DNA of 49,812 bases from JBKEDS01 sp047975545 (GCA_047975545.1 JBKEDS010000043.1:1-49812); one strand, 5' to 3'. Counted from the first letter of the stretch, positions 1 through 8,546 are shown. Notes: generated by a model from the letters alone, not told the origin. Numbers and translations are program-made.

Positions 1-204
1 CGTCATGTGCGTAAGCGTATAATTGCTGTCTAAAATTTTATCCATTGCTGCAAAATCCTTGGCTATCATACTTTCGGTTAATTGTTCGGTTACGGCAATG
101 ATTTCTTTTTCTTCTTGACTATAATTTTCCATTTTGTTTTCTGTATTTTGGGCACAGCCTATTATGCTTAATACAAGGAATGTGCAGGTTACAAGTGATT
201 TCAT
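1..204 (-). CDS. Lipoprotein, SnoaL/DUF4440-like (truncated by window edge)
   Basis: The reverse strand reads from ATG at 204 to the window edge as 68 codons without a stop, so the C-terminus is missing. The start MKSLVTCTFLVLSIIGCAQ is a lipoprotein signal with the lipidated cysteine at residue 17. The following helix-rich stretch (EKEIIAVTEQL...MIAKDFAAMDKILD) resembles the N-terminal helix of the SnoaL-like/DUF4440 (NTF2-fold) family; this is inferred from a fragment. It would be anchored in the envelope after signal peptidase II cleavage. The gene sits directly behind a conserved leader also found before folE and an FKBP gene. Confidence 0.7.
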   Translation of the reverse strand, partial: MKSLVTCTFLVLSIIGCAQNTENKMENYSQEEKEIIAVTEQLTESMIAKDFAAMDKILDSNYTLTHMT

Positions 205-293
205 GTGTTAATATTTATTGTTTTTTAAAATGTCACATGGAACACCCTTTTTAACATTGCTTTGTGTGATTTAAGTTTTATGTTGTGTGTTTC
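202..293 (-). promoter_or_regulatory. Conserved leader element, copy A
   Basis: In gene orientation this runs from GAAACACAC to the start codon of the lipoprotein gene. It matches copies at 17682-17771 and 25677-25768 through several blocks: AATCACACA, ATGTTAA, GGGTGTTCCATGTG and AACAATAAATATTAACACATG. CACATG at 234-239 can pair with CATGTG at 202-207, which contains the start codon. The block TGTGT at 264-268 (ACACA in the transcript) is a competing partner. I see no good TAnnTTTG promoter just upstream, so transcription of this copy is not shown. Confidence 0.7.
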
Positions 294-531
294 ATTTTAT
301 TGATTTTTGATATTACTAATTTCAGTAAAAGAAGATTGGGTTTTGTTATACGGATTACTGCTTAGCTTACCATTTTTACGGAGTTCTCGATTTTATACTT
401 CTCAAATGTTATCAGCAAATTTTGTGACTTATACCAATTACTTTTTCTCTTACCATTATTACTGAATGAATGCAATTGGCTATCGACTACAGCTATTTTT
501 GAATAAATTTGTACCGTAAAACATTTGAACA
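205..531. other. Divergent intergenic region
   Basis: This region separates the truncated lipoprotein gene (minus) from the AraC gene (plus). It holds leader copy A next to the lipoprotein and an AraC promoter near 504-511. The middle, about 300-500, is AT-rich, and I see no ORF or RNA gene in it. Confidence 0.5.
504..511 (+). promoter_or_regulatory. Candidate -7 box of the AraC gene
   Basis: TAAATTTG matches the Bacteroidetes -7 consensus TAnnTTTG and lies 20 nt before the ATG. No well-spaced TTG is visible, so only the -7 box is supported. Confidence 0.5.
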
Positions 532-1425
532 ATGGAAATCAAACAAATAAAAAGCGTTAGTGAATATAGCAAATTGCGAGGTGCGGAAATCCTTCATCCA
601 ATGATGAACGTTATGGATTATGAGGAATTGATATTATTGGAACCGGGAGCTTATAATTTCGGGTTTTATTGCATTTTCTTTAAAGATACCAAATGTGGTG
701 ATTTACGCTACGGCAAGGAAACTTACGACTATCAAGAAGAAAGTTTGGTATTTGTTTCCCCTGGACAAATATTAAGTGTAGAAAATTATCTACCGGGAAT
801 ACACCCAAAAGGAAAAGTTCTGATTTTCCATCCCGATTTTTTGCGGGGAACGCTTTTGGGAAACATCCAAAACGATTATAATTTTTTCTCGTATGCCTCC
901 AACGAAGCCTTGCATCTTTCCAAAAAGGAAAAAATGCAAATCCTCGGAATGTTTGAAACCATTAAAGACGAATTAAAGCAAAATCTCGATAAACACAGTA
1001 AAACACTGGTCATTTCGCATTTGCAATTATTGTTGAATTATGCTACCCGATTTTACGACCGCCAATTCATTACACGCGAACATATAAACAAAGGTGTTTT
1101 GGAGAAATTTGAAACGCTTTTAAATTCCTATTTCAAATCCGAAAAACCACAAACGCTTGGATTGCCTTCGGTAGCTTCCTGTGCCGATGAGTTGCATCTT
1201 TCGGCTAATTATTTTGGCGATTTAATTAAGAAAGAAACAGGTATTTCAGCCCAAGAATATATCCAGACCAAAGTGATAAACCTTGCCAAAGAAAAAGTGT
1301 TCGACGTCAACAAATCCATAAGTGAAATTGCTTACGAACTTGGTTTTAAGTACCCGCAACATTTTACAAGATTGTTTAAGCAAAAAACAGGGGTTTCGCC
1401 TTTGGAATATAGGAGTTTGAATTGA
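532..1425 (+). CDS. AraC family transcriptional regulator
   Basis: This is a 297-residue DNA-binding regulator. The N-terminal part (about 1-170) is a cupin-like sensing domain of the kind found in one-component AraC regulators. The C-terminal 100 residues hold two helix-turn-helix motifs, the first around SCADELHLSANYFGDLIKKE and the second around SISEIAYELGFKYPQHFTRL, ending in the typical FKQKTGVSPLEYR. Its ligand and target are unknown. In flavobacteria such proteins often sit next to an oxidoreductase gene, but the upstream neighbour here is a divergent lipoprotein gene and downstream is lysA on the opposite strand. A strong hairpin terminator follows. Confidence 0.9.
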   Translation: MEIKQIKSVSEYSKLRGAEILHPMMNVMDYEELILLEPGAYNFGFYCIFFKDTKCGDLRYGKETYDYQEESLVFVSPGQILSVENYLPGIHPKGKVLIFHPDFLRGTLLGNIQNDYNFFSYASNEALHLSKKEKMQILGMFETIKDELKQNLDKHSKTLVISHLQLLLNYATRFYDRQFITREHINKGVLEKFETLLNSYFKSEKPQTLGLPSVASCADELHLSANYFGDLIKKETGISAQEYIQTKVINLAKEKVFDVNKSISEIAYELGFKYPQHFTRLFKQKTGVSPLEYRSLN

Positions 1426-1461
1426 GGTTGTGTTGGGCAATAATTAATTTTGAACCTAAAA

Positions 1462-1497
1462 ACGAAAACCGAGCCATGCTCGGTTTTTCGTTTTTTT
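1462..1497 (+). terminator. Intrinsic terminator after the AraC gene
   Basis: A hairpin ACGAAAACCGAGC-CAT-GCTCGGTTTTTCGT is followed by a T run. It could also serve lysA from the other strand, because A-rich sequence precedes it. Confidence 0.85.
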
Positions 1498-1565
1498 AAT
1501 TGGTTTTGGGATTATACCTGTTTCACATTAAAATAATTTAGGCTCATTTTGAAATAAAATTGATA

Positions 1566-2792
1566 TTATTTCTTCTCCTTTTCAACTTTAAAATCAACCT
1601 CAATTTGGTTGCGCAAAATATCGTCAAAAGTTTCCCTTTTTCTAATTAAATGGGCTTTGTTGTTGTGCCACAATACTTCGGCTGGCCTGCATCGCGAGTT
1701 GTAGTTGCTCGCCATGGAAAAGCAGTAAGCCCCGGCATTGTTAAAGCATAGTACATCGCCTTCGGTAATTTCGGTAATCCTGCGGTTGCTGCCAAAAGTG
1801 TCGGTTTCGCAAATATAGCCCACCACGGTATAAAACCGTTCGCGGCCTTTTGGGTTGGAAATGTTCGAAATGTCGTGGTGCGACCCATAAAACATGGGGC
1901 GTATTAAGTGGTTAAAGCCCGAATCTATCTGGGCAAATACCGTTGAGGTGGTTTGTTTTACCGAATTTACCTTTACCAGAAACTTTCCGGCCTCGCTAAC
2001 CAAAAACTTTCCAGGCTCGAAGGCCAAGGTTAAATCCTTGCCGTACTCCTTGCAGAATTTATTAAACCTATCCGAAAGTTTTTTGCCCAATTCCTCTATA
2101 TTGGTTTCAATGTCGCCGGGTTTGTAAGGTACTTTAAAGCCCGAGCCAAAATCGATAAAATCCAAGTTTTTAAAATGCTTGGCGGTGTCGAACAATATTT
2201 CGCTGGCGTACAAAAACACTTCAATATCCAAAATATCGCTGCCCGTGTGCATGTGTATGCCGTTAATGGTCATTTTGGTGTTTTCAACAATACGTAAAAT
2301 ATGTGGTATTTGGTGAATGGAAATTCCGAATTTAGAATCGATATGCCCCACCGAAATATTGGCGTTCCCGCCGGCCATTACGTGCGGGTTTATACGAATA
2401 CAAACGGGTATGTTTGGGTGTTTTGCGCCAAACTGTTCCAAAACGGAAAGGTTGTCAATATTTATTTCAACGCCCAATTTGGCAGCCTCCTCGATTTCCT
2501 GTACCGAAACGCCGTTTGGGGTAAATATTATTTCCGACGGCTTAAAGCCAGCGGCCAAGCCCAATTGCACTTCTTGTAGCGATACCGTATCGATACCCGC
2601 GCCCAAGGATTTGAATAACTTTAAAATTGAAACGTTCGATAATGCTTTTACGGCATAATTAACCCTGAGCTTTTTTACGCCGCTAAAGGCATTTACCAAT
2701 CTTTTATACTGGGTTTCTATTTTGTTGGCGTCGTATACATAAACCGGGCTTCCAAACTCGTTGGCAATGTTCAATAATTGATTTTCGGTCAT
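1566..2792 (-). CDS. lysA: Diaminopimelate decarboxylase
   Basis: This enzyme converts meso-diaminopimelate to lysine and CO2, the last step of lysine synthesis, in the cytoplasm. The 408-residue protein has the alanine racemase-like fold III pattern. The pyridoxal-phosphate lysine is K49 in NYAVKA. HIDSKFGI follows in the barrel, then a SGFKVPY loop and FEPGKFLV. The C-terminal substrate-binding motif ICETDTFG and the late AGAYCFSMASNYN block are typical of LysA rather than ornithine or arginine decarboxylases. Length is normal. It is transcribed alone, with a -7 box about 105 nt upstream of the ATG. Confidence 0.95.
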   Translation of the reverse strand: MTENQLLNIANEFGSPVYVYDANKIETQYKRLVNAFSGVKKLRVNYAVKALSNVSILKLFKSLGAGIDTVSLQEVQLGLAAGFKPSEIIFTPNGVSVQEIEEAAKLGVEINIDNLSVLEQFGAKHPNIPVCIRINPHVMAGGNANISVGHIDSKFGISIHQIPHILRIVENTKMTINGIHMHTGSDILDIEVFLYASEILFDTAKHFKNLDFIDFGSGFKVPYKPGDIETNIEELGKKLSDRFNKFCKEYGKDLTLAFEPGKFLVSEAGKFLVKVNSVKQTTSTVFAQIDSGFNHLIRPMFYGSHHDISNISNPKGRERFYTVVGYICETDTFGSNRRITEITEGDVLCFNNAGAYCFSMASNYNSRCRPAEVLWHNNKAHLIRKRETFDDILRNQIEVDFKVEKEKK

Positions 2793-2896
2793 AACTTTTC
2801 TATTTTATCTTTCAAGTAACTATTTTTTAAACAATTTAACCCCATCGGTTCGTGTCCTATTGCTTACCAAACACCCATTATGGGTTAAATTTTCGC

Positions 2897-2904
2897 CAAA
2901 GATA
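2897..2904 (-). promoter_or_regulatory. Candidate -7 box of lysA
   Basis: On the minus strand TATCTTTG matches TAnnTTTG. It predicts a leader of about 95 nt containing the inverted repeat ACCCAT-T-ATGGGT at 2873-2885. The leader is too short and unlike a lysine riboswitch. Confidence 0.5.
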
Positions 2905-3043
2905 TTCCTTTAAAATCAAAAAGAAATTAAAAAACATAAAATCACAAAAATTAAACAAAATGTTATTTATTTAACAATTAATGATTTTAAATTATTAACA
3001 TCCTGAATTTTACTATTAAGTAGTTGAAATACAATTAGTTGAT

Positions 3044-3160
3044 TGTGAAGGTGTACGATGTTACTTCGAGCATTTGATATTAAGAGGAGCAAACGTAGTT
3101 TGTGGCAATATCGAGAAGTTTTTTGTTTTTTATAGTTTTTAACGACTTCGACCCCGTTCA
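3044..3160. repeat. Intergenic palindromic repeat (R1)
   Basis: Bases 3061-3120 align closely with 40861-40920: both read TTCGAGCATTT, ATATTAAGAGGAGCAAA, a GTTTG block and ATATCGAGAA in the same order. The unit can fold through CTTCGAG/CGAGAAG ends and an inner GCAAAC/GTTTG stem. It lies in the lysA-sucC gap of about 520 bp, which otherwise holds only AT-rich sequence and the lysA promoter. Confidence 0.75.
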
Positions 3161-3310
3161 ACCTTAAAATTTATAAAACATTGATAATTAGTTTTTTATA
3201 TTGAAGTGTGTTAATGGAATTCAGCTTAATAAAACGTTTTCGTAACCAAATATTAGAATAAGTAAATGCAATTATTTACATTTGTTATCAATAAAACCAT
3301 AAAAGCAATT

Positions 3311-4501
3311 ATGAATTTACACGAATATCAAGGTAAAGAAATACTTAGCAGTTTTGGCGTGCGTGTACAACGCGGCATTGTTGCCCAAAATGCAAACGAG
3401 GCCGTAGCGGCCGCAAAACAGTTAACCCAGGAAACCGGAACGGGCTGGCATGTAATAAAAGCCCAAATCCATGCCGGAGGGCGCGGAAAGGGCGGCGGTG
3501 TTAAGTTGGCTAAAAATTTAAAAGAGGTAGAAGAACTTGCCGGAAAAATTATAGGCATGAACCTAATTACCCCGCAAACCTCGGCACAAGGTAAAAAAGT
3601 GCATCAGGTTTTGGTGGCCGAAGATGTGTACTATCCCGGCAATAGCGAAACCAGCGAGTTTTACATGTCGGTTTTGTTAAACCGTGCTACGGGCCGAAAC
3701 ATGATTATGTACTCTACCGAGGGCGGTATGGATATTGAAACCGTTGCCGAACAAACCCCGCATTTAATTTTTACCGAGGAAGTCGACCCAACCGTTGGGC
3801 TTTTACCTTTCCAAGCCAGACGTATTGCTTTTAATTTAGGGCTTTCGGGAACGGCCTTTAAGGAAATGACCAAATTTGTGTCCAGCCTTTATACGGCTTA
3901 TATAAAATCGGATGCCTCGCTGTTCGAAATAAACCCCGTTTTAAAAACCAGTGACGATAAAATTATGGCCGTTGATGCCAAAGTAACCATAGACGATAAT
4001 GCCCTTTACAGGCATAAGGATTACACCGATTTACGCGATTTGCGCGAAGAAAACCCCATTGAGGTTGAGGCCAAAAATGTAGGTTTGAACTATGTGGATT
4101 TAGATGGCAACGTAGGTTGTATGGTTAATGGTGCCGGTTTGGCCATGGCTACCATGGACTTAATTAAGCAGGCCGGTGGCGAGCCTGCCAACTTTTTAGA
4201 TGTTGGCGGAACTGCCGATGCGGCCCGTGTTGAAGCGGCTTTTAAAATAATTTTGAAAGACCCCGCCGTAAAAGCTATTTTAATAAATATTTTCGGTGGT
4301 ATTGTGCGCTGCGACCGTGTGGCGCAAGGTGTTATCGATGCCTATAAAAATATGGGTACCATTAATGTGCCTATTATTGTGCGCCTGCAAGGTACTAATG
4401 CCGATATAGCTAAGGAATTAATTGATAATTCGGGACTTGATGTGTTAAGCGCCACCGAATTTCAGGAAGCTGCCGATAAGGTGCAGCAAGTATTGGCGTA
4501 A
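3311..4501 (+). CDS. sucC: Succinyl-CoA synthetase (ADP-forming) beta subunit
   Basis: This TCA-cycle subunit works with SucD to interconvert succinyl-CoA and succinate with ATP formation. The start MNLHEYQGKEIL is the conserved family N-terminus, so the in-frame ATG at 3266 is rejected. The protein is 396 residues: an ATP-grasp domain (GGRGKGGGVKLA near 60; FEINPV near 210) followed by the CoA-ligase domain (NGAGLAMATMD, FLDVGGTA, NIFGGIVRCD). The partner sucD is not adjacent, as is common in flavobacteria. A terminator follows at once, so it is probably monocistronic. Confidence 0.96.
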   Translation: MNLHEYQGKEILSSFGVRVQRGIVAQNANEAVAAAKQLTQETGTGWHVIKAQIHAGGRGKGGGVKLAKNLKEVEELAGKIIGMNLITPQTSAQGKKVHQVLVAEDVYYPGNSETSEFYMSVLLNRATGRNMIMYSTEGGMDIETVAEQTPHLIFTEEVDPTVGLLPFQARRIAFNLGLSGTAFKEMTKFVSSLYTAYIKSDASLFEINPVLKTSDDKIMAVDAKVTIDDNALYRHKDYTDLRDLREENPIEVEAKNVGLNYVDLDGNVGCMVNGAGLAMATMDLIKQAGGEPANFLDVGGTADAARVEAAFKIILKDPAVKAILINIFGGIVRCDRVAQGVIDAYKNMGTINVPIIVRLQGTNADIAKELIDNSGLDVLSATEFQEAADKVQQVLA

Positions 4502-4521
4502 AGCAAGATAAGTTTTTTTAT

Positions 4522-4556
4522 ACAAAAAGAGTAGCCCAATCGGCTGCTCTTTTTTG
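4522..4556 (+). terminator. Terminator after sucC
   Basis: Hairpin AAAAAGAGTAGCC-CAAT-CGGCTGCTCTTTTTT with a T tail lies about 20 nt after the stop. Confidence 0.85.
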
Positions 4557-4588
4557 GTTTATATTGTTTGCGTGGATATGGTATAACT

Positions 4589-4711
4589 GTCATGTCAAAC
4601 TAAAATTGACGGATAAGATTGCTTTCTCCGTTGTCGTCGCAATAGCGTCATCGCGAGAAGGAGGTACGACGACGAAGCGATCTCCGTACGAAGTTTCAAA
4701 GTTGACATAAT
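4589..4711. repeat. Intergenic inverted repeat (R2), TTGCGAG-type
   Basis: The ends CATGTCAAACT and AGTTGACAT are inverted. The core CGCGAGAAGGAGGTACGACG and the adjoining ACGAAGCGATCTC recur in inverse orientation at 14499-14525. The unit resembles the many CGTCATTGCGAG.GAAGCAATCTC palindromes spread through bacterial intergenic regions. It fills the gap between convergent sucC and the sirtuin gene. Confidence 0.7.
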
Positions 4712-4712
4712 A

Positions 4713-5390
4713 TTACTTCAAAATAGCAATAAACTTTGCGACGCCCTTGGTTGCCGTTTCCGGAATAACGGTTAGGTTGGGTTTACTGCTTAAAGCGGGG
4801 TTGGGGTCGATAAAATAAACGGGGGTGTTTTCGGGTGCATAATGTATTAGCCCGGCAGCGGGATATACTTGCATGGAGGTTCCTATAATAACAAGAATAT
4901 CGGCCGTTTCGCAAATTTTTATGGCGGTTTCCATCATGGGTACGGCCTCGCCAAACCAAACAATATGCGGGCGTAACTGAAAGCCGTTTTTGCAGGTGTC
5001 GCCCAAGTTTATATCGGTTGCGCAATTTATAATATCGTTTGGGTTGCCGGTACTTCTTGCTTTTAGCAGTTCGCCATGTAGGTGGATAACGTTGGTGCTT
5101 CCGGCGCGCTCGTGCAAATCGTCTACATTTTGGGTTATTATGGAAACTTTATAGTGGCTTTCCAATGCGGCCAAACCGAGGTGGGCGGCGTTGGGTTTTA
5201 CTTCTAATAGTTGTTTTCGGCGTTGGTTGTAAAAGTTTAAAACCAAAGCAGGGTTATTGGCAAAACCCTCGGGGGTGGCTACTTCCATAACATCGTGGCC
5301 CTCCCACAGGCCGTCGGCGTCCCGAAAGGTTTTTATGCCGCTTTCGGCGCTTATGCCTGCTCCTGTTAGTGCTACAATGTGTTTTTTCAT
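4713..5390 (-). CDS. cobB: Sir2-family NAD-dependent protein deacylase (class III)
   Basis: This enzyme removes acyl groups from lysines using NAD. The start MKKHIVALTGAGISAESGI is chosen because it begins the Rossmann GAG motif; the longer frame adds an unconserved tail. GAGISAESGI, TQNVDDLHERAG and the catalytic HG (H105) are present. Y54 and R57 (YNQR) match the YxxR pair that class III sirtuins such as SIRT5 and CobB use to bind succinyl or malonyl groups. Only two cysteines (C123, C133) remain where four normally bind zinc. It faces sucC, whose substrate drives lysine succinylation; that link is inference. Confidence 0.9.
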   Translation of the reverse strand: MKKHIVALTGAGISAESGIKTFRDADGLWEGHDVMEVATPEGFANNPALVLNFYNQRRKQLLEVKPNAAHLGLAALESHYKVSIITQNVDDLHERAGSTNVIHLHGELLKARSTGNPNDIINCATDINLGDTCKNGFQLRPHIVWFGEAVPMMETAIKICETADILVIIGTSMQVYPAAGLIHYAPENTPVYFIDPNPALSSKPNLTVIPETATKGVAKFIAILK

Positions 5391-5553
5391 GCTATTGTTA
5401 TGTGTTGTATGGTTTGTGCTGAATGTAGGGGGGGCAAATCCATGGCTTTGCGTTAGGGATTGAGGCATTGTTGGAGCTCCCCGACGTAGGAGGGAGCGAC
5501 TGCCGAAAGCCCGACCCGAAGGGCAACGCCCAAATAATAAAATTGAATCGGGG

Positions 5554-6321
5554 TTAATCCCTACTTCGGTTTAAAACCTTGTACTCTTCGTAGCATTCGC
5601 TTATGGCGTCCAGGATTTGAAGGTCGTTGGCGCTTTGTATAAAGCCTTCGGAGTAGTTGCATTGTTTTACGATTTCGTCTAAATCGACACGGTCTACTTC
5701 CAATAAAACCATAAGCATTTCCCTATCGAAACGCGATGCGAGAAGATTTCTTATTTTATCGTCTTCTTTCATTTTTTTGAGTTTTTGCAGTTCCCTGCCT
5801 TTTTTTCCAAAGGTACTATGCAGAAAATCGATGGGGTTAAAAATAGCGCCAACGACTTTGGTCAGGGCGCCTTGTTTGGTGGCCTCGTAGCCCGTACTGG
5901 GCAGGCCCGAAATGCTGTATCGGTAATTGGTGTTTATGTCGGGAACTTGCTCGATGTCGACCTCCAAATGCCCCGTTAGCCGTATTTGGCTTACCACGAC
6001 TTCTTCAAGGGCAAGGGCCAGTTCGGTAAGGGTAATTTCGGCCGAGCCAAACTTTAACCAGTCGTTGGTTACCCTTACTTTTATGGACTTAAAGCCAAGG
6101 TACGAAAAGTGGAGCGTGTCGTTGGGCTTTGCCGAAAGTTCGAACTCGCCCTTGCCGTTGGTTGCCGTACCTATGACTTGGTTGAGGTTTACAATGTTAA
6201 CGTTTTCCAGCGCTTGGCCGTTTGAGGCATTAACCACGACCCCGAAAACCTTGTCGGCTTCCTGCGCTAATGTTATAGCGGAAGTTAAAAGGAATAAAAG
6301 AATAACAATGCGGTTTTTCAT
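5554..6321 (-). CDS. Exported CarboxypepD_reg-like domain protein
   Basis: A 255-residue protein starting MKNRIVILLFLLTSAITLAQ, a clear signal peptide; an ATG six codons earlier is possible. Residues about 27-105 form a carboxypeptidase regulatory-like beta-sandwich (VFGVVVNASNGQALENVNI, then TNGKGEFELSA, then LHFSYLGFKSIKV), the module also found at the N-terminus of TonB-dependent receptors. The remainder, charged and helical, has no family I recognise. It is probably periplasmic or outer-membrane associated. No receptor gene is adjacent. Confidence 0.8.
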   Translation of the reverse strand: MKNRIVILLFLLTSAITLAQEADKVFGVVVNASNGQALENVNIVNLNQVIGTATNGKGEFELSAKPNDTLHFSYLGFKSIKVRVTNDWLKFGSAEITLTELALALEEVVVSQIRLTGHLEVDIEQVPDINTNYRYSISGLPSTGYEATKQGALTKVVGAIFNPIDFLHSTFGKKGRELQKLKKMKEDDKIRNLLASRFDREMLMVLLEVDRVDLDEIVKQCNYSEGFIQSANDLQILDAISECYEEYKVLNRSRD

Positions 6322-6412
6322 GAAAAACGTTTTGACCATAAATGTACTAAACTAACGCTTAATAGCGAAAGTGTGTATTTTATTTTGACTTAAAATTAAC
6401 AAAAAAGTTTAA

Positions 6413-8158
6413 TTAACGTCGGGAACGCCTTGGCCTTGATGCCCCAAAATTGTTGTTGGCACCGGGTTTGCCGGAGCGTCTTGGTTTGCTGTCTTTTCCT
6501 TTTTTTCCTTTGGAAAAGTCGCGTTTTCCGCTACGTTTTCCGCTGCCAAAGCCTCTGTTTTCGGAAACTTCAACGTTTATAAAGCGCCCTTCGTATTTAA
6601 AATCGGTAAAGTGGCTTAAAATGGGTTCTTTAAGTTCAATTTCGGTGTTGAAAAAGGAAAAACTGTCCTTGGTTTCAACTTTAAACAAATCGTCCTTGCC
6701 AAGGTTTAGCTGGTCGCGAAGGAAATCTTTAAGCGACATCCAATCGAAACCGTCTTTTTTTCCAACGTTAATAAAATAACGTACCGAATCGGACGAATTA
6801 CCGCCCTTGCGCTCGCTGTAATCGGATGAACCTTCGGAAACGTTAAGGTCTTTTGCCTTTTGGTAATAGTTGTAAAAACGTGTAAATTCCACCGAAAAGA
6901 ATTTTTTAATTAATTCGTCTTTTGTCGTGTCGGCAAACAGTTGGTTTATACTGCTTAAATATTTGTCTATTTCGTGGTTAATTTCGGTATTGTGTATTTT
7001 GTTGGCCAAGGACATAAGCTGAACCTCGCATATTTCCATACCGTTAGGTATTTCTTTTTTGTCGAACTGGCGTTTTATAATGCGTTCGATGCTTTTTATT
7101 TTTCGCACCTCGCTTTTGGAAACAATAACCATGGAAACCCCTGTTTTTCCTGCGCGTCCGGTACGTCCCGAACGGTGGGTATAGGTTTCTACCTCGTCGG
7201 GCAGTTGGTAGTTTATTACGTGGGTAATATCGTCTACATCAATACCCCGGGCGGCTACATCGGTAGCTACGAGCATTTGTATTTGGTTTTTGCGGAAAGC
7301 GCTCATGACCAAATCGCGCTGGTTTTGGCTAAGGTCGCCATGCAATGCCCCGGCGCTGTAACCGTCTTCTATTAATTGTTCGGCTACTTTTTGGGTGTCG
7401 CGCTTGGTGCGGCAAAACACCACCGAAAAAATATCGGGGTTGGCATCGGCCAAGCGTTTTAGGGCTTGGTAACGGTCGCGGGCGTTAACCAGATAGTACT
7501 CGTGCGATACGTTGCTGGTGCTTTCGTTTTTGTTGCCTACGGTAATTTCCCTTGGTTGGTACATAAAGTTTTTGGCTATGGCCGCGACTTCTTTTGGCAT
7601 AGTGGCCGAAAACAGCCAAGTGCTTTTGTCGGTTGGGGTGTGCGATAAAATATCGGTAATGTCCTCTTTAAAGCCCATGTTAAGCATTTCGTCGGCTTCG
7701 TCCAAAACGGCGTATTCTATTTTGGTAATGTCCACCAGGTTACGGCTAATCATGTCCTTCATCCGGCCGGGCGTGGCCACGATTATTTGCGCGCCCCGCT
7801 TTATTTCCCGGGCTTGTTCGGTTATACTGGCGCCACCGTAAACGGCCACAACGTTTAGGCCGTTGCAGTATTTGCCGTAAAGTTTCATTTCGTTTGTAAT
7901 TTGCAAACAAAGCTCACGGGTTGGCGATAAAATAAGGCCTTGGGTGGTACGGCTTTCCGAATTTATTTTTTGAAGTAGTGGAAAACCAAATGCTGCGGTT
8001 TTTCCGGTTCCGGTTTGTGCCAAGGCTACCAAATCGCCTTCGGATTCCAATAAAAGCGGAATGGCTTTTTGTTGTACTTCACTGGGGGTTTCAAACCCTA
8101 AATCGGTAATGGCTTGTAATAGGGTGCTGTTAAGGCCTAAGTCTTGAAATGTGCTCAT
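6413..8158 (-). CDS. DEAD-box RNA helicase with DbpA-like RNA-binding tail
   Basis: This ATP-dependent RNA helicase has 581 residues, probably for ribosome assembly or cold adaptation (CsdA/DbpA-like). The order is Q motif (FETPSEVQQ), AQTGTGKT (47-54), PTREL, TPGR, DEAD (153-156), SAT (184-186), then helicase domain 2 with HRSGRTGR. After residue about 450 comes a DbpA-type RNA-binding fold (RYFINVGKKDGFDW...), then a Gly/Arg/Lys-rich tail from about 540 (RSGKRDFSKGKKG...RRSRR). Such tails bind RNA without sequence specificity. It has its own promoter and a leader of about 100 nt starting with a small hairpin. Confidence 0.93.
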   Translation of the reverse strand: MSTFQDLGLNSTLLQAITDLGFETPSEVQQKAIPLLLESEGDLVALAQTGTGKTAAFGFPLLQKINSESRTTQGLILSPTRELCLQITNEMKLYGKYCNGLNVVAVYGGASITEQAREIKRGAQIIVATPGRMKDMISRNLVDITKIEYAVLDEADEMLNMGFKEDITDILSHTPTDKSTWLFSATMPKEVAAIAKNFMYQPREITVGNKNESTSNVSHEYYLVNARDRYQALKRLADANPDIFSVVFCRTKRDTQKVAEQLIEDGYSAGALHGDLSQNQRDLVMSAFRKNQIQMLVATDVAARGIDVDDITHVINYQLPDEVETYTHRSGRTGRAGKTGVSMVIVSKSEVRKIKSIERIIKRQFDKKEIPNGMEICEVQLMSLANKIHNTEINHEIDKYLSSINQLFADTTKDELIKKFFSVEFTRFYNYYQKAKDLNVSEGSSDYSERKGGNSSDSVRYFINVGKKDGFDWMSLKDFLRDQLNLGKDDLFKVETKDSFSFFNTEIELKEPILSHFTDFKYEGRFINVEVSENRGFGSGKRSGKRDFSKGKKGKDSKPRRSGKPGANNNFGASRPRRSRR

Positions 8159-8280
8159 TTTTTTTTAAGTATTCGATTATGTTATGTGGTGTTACATAAG
8201 AAGCGAATCGACATACTTAAACCTAAAACTTCCGGTAACACATCCTCACCCTGAGGAATTTTATGGGTGCAAAGATAATC
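8159..8280 (-). promoter_or_regulatory. Promoter and long leader of the DEAD-box helicase
   Basis: TATCTTTG on the minus strand (8270-8277) fits the -7 consensus and is followed by CACCC. The implied leader of about 100 nt begins with the hairpin CCTCA-GGG-TGAGG (8244-8256), just after the predicted start site. Long structured leaders are typical of cold-induced helicase mRNAs; that role is inference. From 8281 to 8450 I see only AT-rich sequence. Confidence 0.5.
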
Positions 8281-8450
8281 TTTTATTTGATTTGGCGAAA
8301 AGTAGTGTTATATCAATCCCGTGCAAACTCATACTTTATAGTGGGTAAATACTTGAGTTTTTCTATTTCAGTCACCAAAAGCGAGTCGTTTCAATAAATT
8401 TTTTGAGCCTATTTTTTTAATGTTTAGTGCGTTCATAAATATTTATTTTT

Positions 8451-8542
8451 TTCGCAAACACCGCTGGTTTTCGCTAATGTTCTTTTGCCCTTTTGGATAA
8501 AAGTTGCTCTGCGCGTATTTGAGTTTTCTGCGGGAAATAGTG
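8451..8542 (-). repeat. Intergenic repeat (R7), CCCGCAGAAA family
   Basis: Read on the minus strand, CACTATTTCCCGCAGAAA, GCGCAGAGC, ATTAGCGAAAAC and GCGG occur in the same order as the two arms at 40796-40835 and 41026-41056. This copy is not interrupted by a second element. It lies between the CDF gene and the helicase gene. Confidence 0.7.
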
Positions 8543-8546
8543 TTTT

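Noticed and set aside
2793..2900. Possible lysine riboswitch before lysA
   Set aside because: The leader is only about 100 nt and shows none of the multi-helix core of the L-box; only a small palindrome is present.
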